Assembly (NCBI GenBank): GCA_937883755.1
Contig: CAKZYA010000038.1
Location: forward strand, 39,174 to 103,173
Length of the DNA stretch: 64,000 bases
From: an uncultured Flammeovirgaceae bacterium
Lineage (GTDB): Bacteria; Bacteroidota; Bacteroidia; Cytophagales; Cyclobacteriaceae
Reading direction: 5' to 3'
Of this stretch, positions 54,611 to 63,500 are shown in pieces (the stretch's first letter is position 1; every line of letters starts with the position of its first letter). The position numbers and the translations under genes are program-made. A model generated the notes under the pieces. That model made no database searches. It was given only the letters and a program-made list of their open reading frames with translations, and was not told the origin of the DNA.

Positions 54611-54622
54611 GGGTTGAGGGTT

Positions 54623-55966
54623 TTATAGTCCGAAGAGGGCAGCGATAGCACCTTGGCGCTTACGCTTTATGGGATGGTTAGGGTAATCTTGAATGAATTT
54701 TTGAGCAATTTCATCTTCGTGCTTCTGATAGAATTCGGGGTCAAAGTTGGCTTCCTCCAGATGTTCCAAAACATACTCAATACTGCGTTTTTCTCGTAGC
54801 CATCGGTCGCATACGTGGTGACGGAAGCGGATTCCCATCAAATTAAATCCGATGACTACTCCGCTTTCGCGGTCAAAGGCGATACGAATAGCTTTTTCTC
54901 CATCGGAATGTTCCCAATAGAATTGTTCTTCAAAATCTTGCTGCTGGGCATTGATTTGTCCGTATACCTGATACTCAATATCGAAGAACTTAGCCGAGTT
55001 GAAGAAGATACCCGGTACGTACTTCATCGGTTTTCCGCAGATAGTTTTGGCTACGGTTTCGCCCTGCATTCGTCCGCTGTACCAAATTTGTTCCAGTGGT
55101 CTTCGACCCGATGGTGGATTACGGTGCTGGGCACAATCGCCTACGGCATAAACATCGGGAATATTGGTACGTAGCTGCTCATCCACCATAATACCCCGGT
55201 TAGTTTCAATGCCCGATCCTTCCAGGAATTTTATGTTAGGATGAACACCAATGGTAATACCTGCAAACTGGCAGTGATATTCTTTCCCATCTTCTAGCAC
55301 TATTGAAGAGACTCGTCCTTGGGAGTCGCCTTTAAATTCTTTAACACTTTGCTCGGTCAGCAGATTGATACCGTTATCGCGCACGTGGCGGCTAATCATC
55401 TGGGCTTCTTCAGGAGGTAGTACATGGCTCCAGTATTCTTTTTCCCGAATAAAGAAGGTGACCGGAATATGACGGGTGTGTAGGCATTCCGCCATTTCTA
55501 CTCCTATCAATCCTCCGCCCACAATCACCGCTTGTTTTACGCCTTCGGTGTTGCCTTCCATCGCTTCAATATCCTGGTAGGTAATCATCCCCTGAATGCC
55601 TTTCAGGTTTTCGCCTGGCCAGCCAGCTCGGTTGCCGCTAGAACCAGTGGCCAGTAGCAACACGTCATAATTAAGAGTGCTACCACTTTGGAGGTTGAGC
55701 TTCTTCTCTAAAGTATCTACCTTCTGCACGTAATCCCGTACTAACTCTATATTATTTTTATCCCAGAACCAGTCTTCGTAGGGCTTGGTATGCTCATAGG
55801 TCATGTGCCCCATGTAGATGTACATTAGGGCAGTGCGAGAGAAAAAGTGGTCGGTTTCGGCGGAAATAACCGTGATTTTAAATTCACTAGCTGACTTTAA
55901 CTTGCGGATATTTCGGGCGGCGGTGATACCGGCAATACCGTTTCCGATAATACAAACGTGGATCAT
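54623..55966 (-). CDS. FAD-dependent NAD(P)H oxidoreductase (rubredoxin-reductase/NirB-like)
   Basis: A 448-residue pyridine-nucleotide-disulfide-family reductase without a redox disulfide. VCIIGNGIAGITAARNI binds FAD; VIVGGGLIGVEMAECL binds NAD(P); and DVYAVGDCAQHRN closes the FAD site. The C-terminal part (about 345-447) is a helical extension. The frame extends eight codons upstream; the ATG at 55966 starts the Rossmann strand. Co-transcribed with the polyferredoxin gene, to which it probably feeds electrons. Confidence 0.88.
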   Translation of the reverse strand: MIHVCIIGNGIAGITAARNIRKLKSASEFKITVISAETDHFFSRTALMYIYMGHMTYEHTKPYEDWFWDKNNIELVRDYVQKVDTLEKKLNLQSGSTLNYDVLLLATGSSGNRAGWPGENLKGIQGMITYQDIEAMEGNTEGVKQAVIVGGGLIGVEMAECLHTRHIPVTFFIREKEYWSHVLPPEEAQMISRHVRDNGINLLTEQSVKEFKGDSQGRVSSIVLEDGKEYHCQFAGITIGVHPNIKFLEGSGIETNRGIMVDEQLRTNIPDVYAVGDCAQHRNPPSGRRPLEQIWYSGRMQGETVAKTICGKPMKYVPGIFFNSAKFFDIEYQVYGQINAQQQDFEEQFYWEHSDGEKAIRIAFDRESGVVIGFNLMGIRFRHHVCDRWLREKRSIEYVLEHLEEANFDPEFYQKHEDEIAQKFIQDYPNHPIKRKRQGAIAALFGL

Positions 55967-56037
55967 AGAGTTGAAAGGTTTGTCAGGCAAATGTAAGCTA
56001 CAGACAAGGTAGAAAAAGTCAGGAAGATTACATAGTT

Positions 56038-56100
56038 AGTAGTCCACAGTCGATAGTCCATAGTAAAATATTCTGTGGTCTGTCGACCGTGGACTATAAA
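56038..56100. repeat. Palindrome-rich spacer sharing GTGGACTATA with 42803-42834
   Basis: TAGTCCAC (56040-56047) and GTGGACTA (56089-56096) are inverted, with further nested partial repeats between them (AGTCCATAG, CTGTGGTCTGTCGAC). The words recur before kdsB. Confidence 0.45.
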
Positions 56101-56101
56101 G

Positions 56102-56971
56102 CTAAAAACTATAAACAACCCCGCCGGAAAGGCGCGTTGCTAGCCCTACATTTCTTCCTCCTACGTAGCGGCCTACGCCGGCTGAAACACCTAAGCTACT
56201 GGTTAATGGCACGTAGCCACTGATACCAATCTGGGTATAATTTACCCGAGTTTCGTTAAACGGAACTTCACCAGGAGTGATATCAGGGGCATCACTGTCA
56301 GAAATTTGGGTTTCTGACCATAGGTCGATATAAAAGTTCTTTCCAGCGTAGCCAATTTTACCAGCGAACAAGGTAGCATTAGGCACATTGTTGCTACGAA
56401 CAGAATAACCAGCCTGTAGATCGATGAAGAAACCATTATTCACAAAGTACTGAGTCATTATGCGCGCATCTACCCGAGTAGATTGGTTTCCAATAGATAA
56501 TACTGAGTTAGCTTCGTAGCCAGATAGGGGGGTGGCAATACCAGCTGCTCCTAAAAATGATAAACTTCCGCTTTCTGTCTCTAAATATAGAGGTCGCCAC
56601 TTTAAGAATAATGCTGCGTCTTGTAATCCGCTTACATTCTGATCGGGTGCTTCTGGTTCATCGTTATTGCCCTGGGCAGCAATAAACGGTAAGTTTACGA
56701 TAACATCTAGGTTATCGGTTAATCCATAGATACCGTATAAACTAACACTTTGGGTAGTGATTTCTCCACCGAAAGGTGCAGGTGCATCCATTCTCTCATC
56801 TCCAAAGAAAAACTCATCGTAACGTTCCCAAGAATACGATACGACCAAACTGCCATGCCCCTTTCCTTTCATAAAACAGTCGACTAATGATTGGGAATTT
56901 GCGGGGGTAGTTAGTAGTAAATTGGAAATAAAAGTAATACTACTAAGTAAGATGATAATCCTATTGCTCAT
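56102..56971 (-). CDS. Outer-membrane beta-barrel protein (transporter/phenol-MetA-type)
   Basis: A 289-residue exported barrel. A signal peptide ends near PANSQS; strands such as GHGSLVVSYSWERYDE, SVSLYGIYGLTDNLDVIVNL and RVNYTQIGISGYVPL follow, with a terminal strand RLSGGVVYSF. The sequence YGLTDNLDVIVNLPF is typical of the MetA-pathway phenol-degradation/transporter barrel family. It lies 135 bases downstream of nothing on its strand and 111 bases upstream of the FAD reductase; a joint membrane function with the electron-transfer pair is possible but not shown. Confidence 0.8.
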   Translation of the reverse strand: MSNRIIILLSSITFISNLLLTTPANSQSLVDCFMKGKGHGSLVVSYSWERYDEFFFGDERMDAPAPFGGEITTQSVSLYGIYGLTDNLDVIVNLPFIAAQGNNDEPEAPDQNVSGLQDAALFLKWRPLYLETESGSLSFLGAAGIATPLSGYEANSVLSIGNQSTRVDARIMTQYFVNNGFFIDLQAGYSVRSNNVPNATLFAGKIGYAGKNFYIDLWSETQISDSDAPDITPGEVPFNETRVNYTQIGISGYVPLTSSLGVSAGVGRYVGGRNVGLATRLSGGVVYSF

Positions 56972-57235
56972 ACGAAATTGCGTTAAAAGGTTGAATAATT
57001 ATTGAAACTTTATTCGGGTATATCTGAGTTAGACGCAATTATGTTACTGTCAAATAATTGTTATGTCTTCAGCTTGACAATTGAGAAAGTGTAAAGAAAA
57101 ATTAATATTAGTAATTACTATTTAGAGTAATTAGCAGAAGTAGGAGGCCATATGTCAATATGGTGACATTTTTAAGTTATCCAAACTTGCCTTGGCACGT
57201 TAATGGTACAAAAATCAACTAAATATATTTACATC

Positions 57236-57943
57236 ATGAAAATACTAGTAGCTGCAATAATATTAGCGTATAGTTTTATTCCACAGAACATTTCTGAGTT
57301 TACTAAGGGTGCGAACGGTTTATTAGAGTCCCAAGTAAATAATGGGTTGGTTGACTATGCCGCTATTGCTAAAGATCCTGCTCAGATTAAGCAACTTTAC
57401 GATGAAGTAGGAGGCATATCGTTGGAAGGTGCTTCGGATGCTGAGAAAAAGGCATTTTATATCAATGCTTACAACATTGTTACGATTCATCAGATCATTC
57501 AGAATTATCCGGTGAAGTCACCGATGGATATTAATGGCTTTTTTGACAAAAATAAGCACAAAGTAGCAGGAGCATCCCTCACACTAAATGAGTTAGAGAA
57601 GGAGCACTTACTTAAAGATCATTTTGATGCCCGTGCTCACTTTGTATTGGTTTGTGCAGCCATGAGTTGTCCGCCTTTGGCTAGCTTTGCCTATCAGGCA
57701 GATCAACTTGACCAGCAACTAGAAGAAAGAACTCGAGAAGCGCTCAATAACCCAGAGTTTATTCAAGTAGATAAAAACAAGAAAAAGGTACGTATATCTA
57801 AGATTTTTGATTGGTACAAAAGTGACTTTACTAAAAATGGGGCATCAGTTTTGCAGTATATCAATCAATACCGTAGTGAGAAAATACCTGAATCTTATAA
57901 AGTAGGGTTCTACGAGTATAGTTGGGCACTTAATAAGCAATAA
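57236..57943 (+). CDS. DUF547-domain exported protein, copy 1
   Basis: A 235-residue exported protein. The ATG at 57236 gives a signal (MKILVAAIILAYSFIPQ); the frame reaches 11 codons further. DUF547 signatures: DAEKKAFYINAYNIVTIHQI, DHFDARAHFVLVCAAMSCPPLASFAY and KIFDWYKSDF. Function unknown; the domain occurs also in plant and animal proteins. A paralogue follows immediately downstream. Confidence 0.88.
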   Translation: MKILVAAIILAYSFIPQNISEFTKGANGLLESQVNNGLVDYAAIAKDPAQIKQLYDEVGGISLEGASDAEKKAFYINAYNIVTIHQIIQNYPVKSPMDINGFFDKNKHKVAGASLTLNELEKEHLLKDHFDARAHFVLVCAAMSCPPLASFAYQADQLDQQLEERTREALNNPEFIQVDKNKKKVRISKIFDWYKSDFTKNGASVLQYINQYRSEKIPESYKVGFYEYSWALNKQ

Positions 57944-57985
57944 ATTACCCTATTAATTAACTAACACACCGAAGCATTTACAAAA

Positions 57986-58011
57986 CCCAACCTAAAGGTT
58001 TGGGCTTTTTT
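57986..58011 (+). terminator. Terminator between the DUF547 genes
   Basis: CCCAACC pairs with GGTTTGGG (one bulged T) over TAAA, followed by CTTTTTT. It lies 42 bases after the first gene's stop and separates the two paralogues into different transcripts. Confidence 0.75.
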
Positions 58012-58117
58012 GTATGCCATGATTGATACTGTCTACAAAGTTGGCTAAATGGAAAGATTGAAATTGTAAATAATTATGTATAACGTCAATAAAATACAAA
58101 TAAAGAGGGCGGGTATT

Positions 58118-58831
58118 ATGAAATATATACTTACTTTCTTACTTCTGGCAATTACTCTTGATGTACCTGCCAAACCACTTACTACTTTTTTTGCTGATGC
58201 TGATAAATTTCTGAGTAAGTGGGTTATGAAGGGCGATGTAGATTATGCAGGAGTAAAAAAGAACTTTGCTCAGATTGAGTCACTCTATCAGCGAATTGCC
58301 GAGGCCGATTTATCTCAAGCAACTGATACAGAAAAGAAAGCCTTTTATATTAATGCTTACAACTTGATAGTAATTTACCAGGTGGCAAAATACTATCCAC
58401 TTAAATCTCCACTAAACAAAAGTGGTTTTTTTAATCAGGTAGATCACAAAGTGGCTGGAGAAAAGATGACATTGAATTTTCTGGAAATCAAGAAAATTGT
58501 GCTGCCTTTTGGAGACCCTCGTATTCACTTTGCAGTGGCATGTGCTGCCAAGAGCTGCCCTCCTTTAGCCAGTTTTGCTTACGTTCCCGATCAACTCGAT
58601 GAACAATTAGCCCAGCGTACTAAAAAGTCAGTGAATAATAATGAGTTTATTCAAGTAAAATCAGATGCTAATCAAGTAGCTGTGTCTAAAATCTTTGCTT
58701 GGTACAAAAAAGATTTTACACAGGGAGGGCAAACCATTGTTGAGTTTCTAAATAAATATCGTGAAGATCCGATTCCCACTTCTTATAAACTAATTCACTA
58801 CGAGTATGATTGGAGCCTGAATGATATGTAA
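58118..58831 (+). CDS. DUF547-domain exported protein, copy 2
   Basis: A 237-residue paralogue of the preceding gene: DTEKKAFYINAYNLIVIYQV, FAVACAAKSCPPLASFAYVPD and KIFAWYKKDF match the first copy closely, while signal and linkers differ. The ATG at 58118 begins a signal peptide (MKYILTFLLLAITLDVPAKP). Its separate terminator upstream means it is not simply a second cistron. Confidence 0.88.
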   Translation: MKYILTFLLLAITLDVPAKPLTTFFADADKFLSKWVMKGDVDYAGVKKNFAQIESLYQRIAEADLSQATDTEKKAFYINAYNLIVIYQVAKYYPLKSPLNKSGFFNQVDHKVAGEKMTLNFLEIKKIVLPFGDPRIHFAVACAAKSCPPLASFAYVPDQLDEQLAQRTKKSVNNNEFIQVKSDANQVAVSKIFAWYKKDFTQGGQTIVEFLNKYREDPIPTSYKLIHYEYDWSLNDM

Positions 58832-58876
58832 TGATCGATAAATGATCATTAATCATTACTCACTAGTCATTCGTCA

Positions 58877-59395
58877 TTACTTAGGAGCTTCCATCACTGT
58901 TCCGCAATTATTGCACGTTCGCAATTCTACCGAATTATGAAATTCATTAATAATTGGGGGTAATTGCTTCACAATATCTTCTAGCGGAAAGTATTCTTCG
59001 TATAGTTTATTTCCGCAATTCTCGCAAAACCAAAGTAGCCCATCGGTATGGTCGGAAGTGCGAATCTTTTCAATCACCATACCAATAGTATTTGCCAGGC
59101 GACGCGGACTGTGGGGTACCTTAGCTGGTAGCAGAAATATTTCGCCTTCGCGGATGACAATATTCTTCGTCTGATTATTCTCTCGCACTTTCAAAGTAAT
59201 ATCTCCCTCAATCTGATAGAAAAACTCCTCAGTCTCATTATAGTGAAAATCTTTGCGGGAGTTTGGCCCACCCACTATCATTACAATAAAATCTTTAGTC
59301 TGTTGGTATACTTGAGCGTTGCCTACAGGTGGTTTAAGTAGGTGGCGATGTTCGTCAATCCAGGATTTCAAGTTATGTACTTCAGGAATTTTCAT
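58877..59395 (-). CDS. nbaC: 3-hydroxyanthranilate 3,4-dioxygenase
   Basis: Opens the ring of 3-hydroxyanthranilate to 2-amino-3-carboxymuconate semialdehyde in tryptophan/kynurenine degradation or NAD synthesis. The cupin Fe ligands are visible: DFHYNETEEFFYQ (His51, Glu57) and KVPHSPRR (His95). The bacterial-type C-terminal rubredoxin-like zinc/iron site has C124-C127 and C161-C164. 172 residues. No other kynurenine gene is in the window. Confidence 0.94.
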   Translation of the reverse strand: MKIPEVHNLKSWIDEHRHLLKPPVGNAQVYQQTKDFIVMIVGGPNSRKDFHYNETEEFFYQIEGDITLKVRENNQTKNIVIREGEIFLLPAKVPHSPRRLANTIGMVIEKIRTSDHTDGLLWFCENCGNKLYEEYFPLEDIVKQLPPIINEFHNSVELRTCNNCGTVMEAPK

Positions 59396-59580
59396 AAGAG
59401 TGCTTAGTAAGGTAGTGCAGCGGTTTCTTGTTAAAAAGAATACTATGGGTCAGTGAATTTTTTTACGGATTAAGTGCAAAGTATGGTTGTCTTAAGGCTG
59501 ATAATCACAGTTGCAAATTGCCCAGAAGATAAATTTTAAAGGTGTATAAGCAAAATTACTAAACAATCAGCGAGAATCAC

Positions 59581-59985
59581 TCAATCTATTCCTGTATCTC
59601 GTTTATGCTCCAATAATTGTTGACGTAAGGAATCAGGAATGAGTTTTGACTTACGTTCCTCATAATCATAATGTACTAGTGTAGCTATACCTTTTACTCG
59701 TACCTTACCTTGCTGCCAAATTTCCTGGCCTACTTGGAAAGAAGAGTTTCCAATACGGTCAATAAAAGTATGAATCATCACATCGGTTCCGTAGTGTAGT
59801 TCTCCTACAAAATCCAGCTCTACTCGAGCTACAATTAGACACCATTTTTTAGGATCTAAATCAGGAGTAAATAGCTCAAAAACTGGCTTTCGGCTCTGCT
59901 CGAACCATACGGGTACTACGGTATTATTGATATGACCTAATGCATCTGTTTCTGAAAATCGGGGAGTAATCAGTTGCTTGAACAT
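59581..59985 (-). CDS. Hotdog-fold acyl-CoA thioesterase (4HBT)
   Basis: A 134-residue single hotdog domain: FSETDALGHINNTVVPVWFE carries the catalytic Asp and HxN motif of the YbgC/4HBT type, then a helix and beta-sheet (VELDFVGELHYGTDVMIH). It cleaves a medium or aromatic acyl-CoA; the substrate is unknown. Isolated. Confidence 0.9.
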   Translation of the reverse strand: MFKQLITPRFSETDALGHINNTVVPVWFEQSRKPVFELFTPDLDPKKWCLIVARVELDFVGELHYGTDVMIHTFIDRIGNSSFQVGQEIWQQGKVRVKGIATLVHYDYEERKSKLIPDSLRQQLLEHKRDTGID

Positions 59986-60539
59986 GGTGATTGTCTATAG
60001 TGATAAAATTTTTATCCGAATGAGAAATAGAACTCTGAGTTTCAGTCAGAAGAAGAAAGCCATGTTTACCTATTCAGAGTTAGCTTTCTCTAATCTTACC
60101 ATTATACAATAAAACTATAAAAGTTGCTCGATAAAAATATCTACTAAGATTTTGAATTTGTCGAAGGGATTTGAACAAAAACTGTTCGGTGGTATCAATA
60201 TAATAGACATTAAGCATAAAATATAACATTGCAAAAAATATATTTAATACAATCATGTATTGAAACGATTTTTTCATTTTTATTCAAATTGACATAATTT
60301 ATATATGAAATAATAGGGTAATTTATCAAAATGATTTAATTATCACTGTTATATATTATATATAATGTGTTATCAATAATCTGGTAAACAACATCATATA
60401 TGTAATTATTACAATTATACTTTTATCCATTAAATGAAAATAATTCTGATACTCCAAGCTATGGTTTTTGTACTATTCCAATCTACAATGACTGCTGTGG
60501 AAGCTACAAGAAAAGTATCAACATTAAATTTTTATATTA
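59986..60539. other. 554-bp very AT-rich spacer
   Basis: Contains a possible 65-codon frame at 60080-60277 (minus) and a 64-codon frame at 60434-60628 (plus, overlapping the next gene), neither with coding support. No repeat or hairpin of note. It precedes the large secreted protein gene. Confidence 0.5.
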
Positions 60540-63500
60540 ATGGAGCTGAATGTTTGGAAGAGAAGTTATGTAAGTATACCGACGACTGGTGTTTCAGCAC
60601 CTCGTATTTGTATCTTATTATTGGTTAATTTATTTATTTCTTATTATGTGTTCTCTGGCACTTACTCTAATGAGAGTGCTAGTCATCTTAATAATACATC
60701 TACAAATAATAATCCTGTTTCTGGATACTATCAGCCAGTTAATTTTGACCTTATTAAAGGGTGGGATTTTGAAGGATTACGGGGGCGATCATTTGATACA
60801 AAAGTATATTTAGATGGGCTAGATTTACATCACCAACATATTCCAGGCCTGTACCCTACTGTACAAACTACCAAAGACAATAGCGAAATAGAAGGATCAC
60901 TCAATGGTTTTGCGGTGCCTCTTCGTGCCATACGACATAACAGTAGCAACCGAGAAACGCGGCGTAGGTATTCTAGAGCAGAGCTTAGAGCTTACATCGA
61001 TAAGAGTCTAGCACCTGCCAGTCGTATGGGAAGAACTGTATCTGGTCGCTATTATTATTCTCGTATAGGAGAAGAGTATGTTTATCAGATTCGAATGAAA
61101 CCTACCAAACGATGGGATAAAGACAATGGGGTTCCCTCGGGGCAAGGGCAAGATTTATATTGCTCTATCATGGATCTGAAACAAGATCACACCGGTAGCC
61201 CAAGACGCTCTAGGGATGCCTCTTTTAGAATTAGAATGCATGGTGACTATGCTAATATTGTCGTCAATGGGGATAATGCTGATGGTGCTAACTACAAAGA
61301 GACCAGTAGTCATTTTGCTCTCAGGGAAAAGGTATACTTACCAGAATTCTACGATGGTGACTGGCATACATTTACAGTCAGGGTAAAATGGCACCCTAGC
61401 GAAGGGCACACATATATATATTTTGATGATCGTTTGATCTGGAGTCGTACCAACTTCACTAATTGTTATCGCGACGATCAACATCCTGATTTAGGTCCTT
61501 ACTTTAAATTCGGAGTGTATGATGCAGGATTTGTAGCGAATATGAATTCCGGATCTAACGAAAAGGAGGCACTAATTGACTACGCTGCTTTAGGATTTTA
61601 CAACCCCAATGGCAAAGGTTATGAGAAGTACGCTCAGAAAGCAGTAGCTAAGAAAAATATTCCTCCTACAGTTAATCTAGTTCAGCCATCAGATGCCACT
61701 TACATTAATGGCGATGATATTACCCTAGTAGCTGAAGTAAGCGACAACGACGGAAAAGTAACCAAGGCTTCTTTTTGGATAAATGGAAAGCAGGTCAATG
61801 AGCAATCTCTTTCTACGGAACGAGGATATGTTACCTATACGTGGCCATCTGTATCAACTGGAGTATATCAAGTTCAAGCAAAGGTACAAGATGATCAAGG
61901 AGAGATATCAGCTTCATCTATCTTAGTCTACGAGGTAGGCGATGGTGATGGTTCTTCGTCTTCCCCAGAAGCTCCTGGAGCTCCACCTGCGGCTGAAGTA
62001 GGCGAATCTGGTTTGCGTTATGCATATTATGTAGGGGAATGGTCATCGCTTCCTGATTTTGATCAGCTTACCTCAGAAAGTGAAGGGGTTTTACCGAACT
62101 TTAGTTTTGATCCTGCCATTGGTAAGCTGTATACGATGGGCTTTGTCTACGAAGGCTACTTGCTGGTGGAGCAAGCTGGGGAGTATACGTTCTACGTGAA
62201 TGCTAATGATGGTAGCAACTTCTATGTGGATGGCGAAGAAATCATCAACAATGATGGTCGTAAAGAGGAAGCTCAGGAAAAGTCAGGAAGGGTACGTCTA
62301 TCAGCGGGGTATCATCCGATTCGGTTGACGTTCTTTGAGCGGTGGGGGCCTCAGGTGTTAGAAGTGCGTTACCAAGGACCAGGCGTGTCATTACAGTCTA
62401 TTCCCGATGATAAACTCTTCCTGAATGCGCCAGAAGATGAAATTGGTACTTCAGAGCCAGTTCCTAATATTACCCCTTTGGTAGATGCTGGTAACGATGT
62501 AGAGATTATGCTACCTCAAAGTGAAATAACCCTGAATGCTACTGCTACTGACAAGGATGGAATAATTACTAGTTATCAATGGTCAGTTTTATCAGAGACT
62601 TCAGCAACAATAACTAGTCCCAACTCAGCTGAAACCACAATAACTGGTTTACAGGAAGGTATCTATCAATTTGCTATTACCGTAACTGATGATCGATCGG
62701 CTACCTCTAGCGATACCGTAGAAGCCACAGTGCAGGCTGCGCCCAATATTCCTCCGGTAGTAAATGCTGGTAGCGATATAGAAATTACGTTACCCCAAGC
62801 TGAAGTGTCTCTGCAAGCCGATGCCAGCGACGAAGATGGAACTATTGTAAGCTACCAGTGGTCAGTAGTATCCGATAATTCAGCAACTATTGCTAGTCCA
62901 ACGTCAGCTCAAACTATAGTGACTGACCTAGAGGAAGGTACGTATTACTTTGCCGTCAGCGTGGAAGATGATGAAGAAGGGATAGCTGCTGATACAGTGA
63001 AGATAGTCGTAGAACCTGCCCTCAATATTACCCCTTCGGTAGATGCTGGTAACGATGTAGAGATTATGCTACCTCAAAGTGAAATAACCCTGAATGCTAC
63101 TGCTACTGACAAGGATGGAATAATTACTAGTTATCAATGGTCAGTTTTATCAGAGACTTCAGCAACAATAACTAGTCCCAACTCAGCTGAAACCACAATA
63201 ACTGGTTTACAGGAAGGTATCTATCAATTTGCTATTACCGTAACTGATGATCGATCGGCTACCTCTAGCGATACCGTAGAAGTCACAGTGCAGGCAGCAC
63301 CAATAGTGGAAAATAAAGAGCCTCGGCTAAATTACGCTTACTATGAAGGGAAGTGGTCTAACCTGCCTGATTTCAATCAAATAACCGCAGTTGAAAGTGG
63401 GACAGTAGCTAACTTTGATATTAGTAAACGTCAGCAAGATGAATATTTTGGCTTTGCCTTTACCGGATATATTGATATTCAAGCCACTGGAACGTATCGC

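Noticed and set aside
60080..60277. 65-codon frame on the minus strand in the AT-rich spacer
   Set aside because: One hydrophobic stretch only, no relatives known to me and extreme AT bias; probably chance.
60434..60628. 64-codon frame with an apparent signal peptide (plus strand)
   Set aside because: Overlaps the start of the large secreted protein in another frame and has no mature domain; kept out in favour of the 60540 start.
62466..63295. CRISPR-like array because of the repeated blocks
   Set aside because: The repeats are 272-bp coding modules in frame, with one divergent module between, not short repeats with unique spacers.
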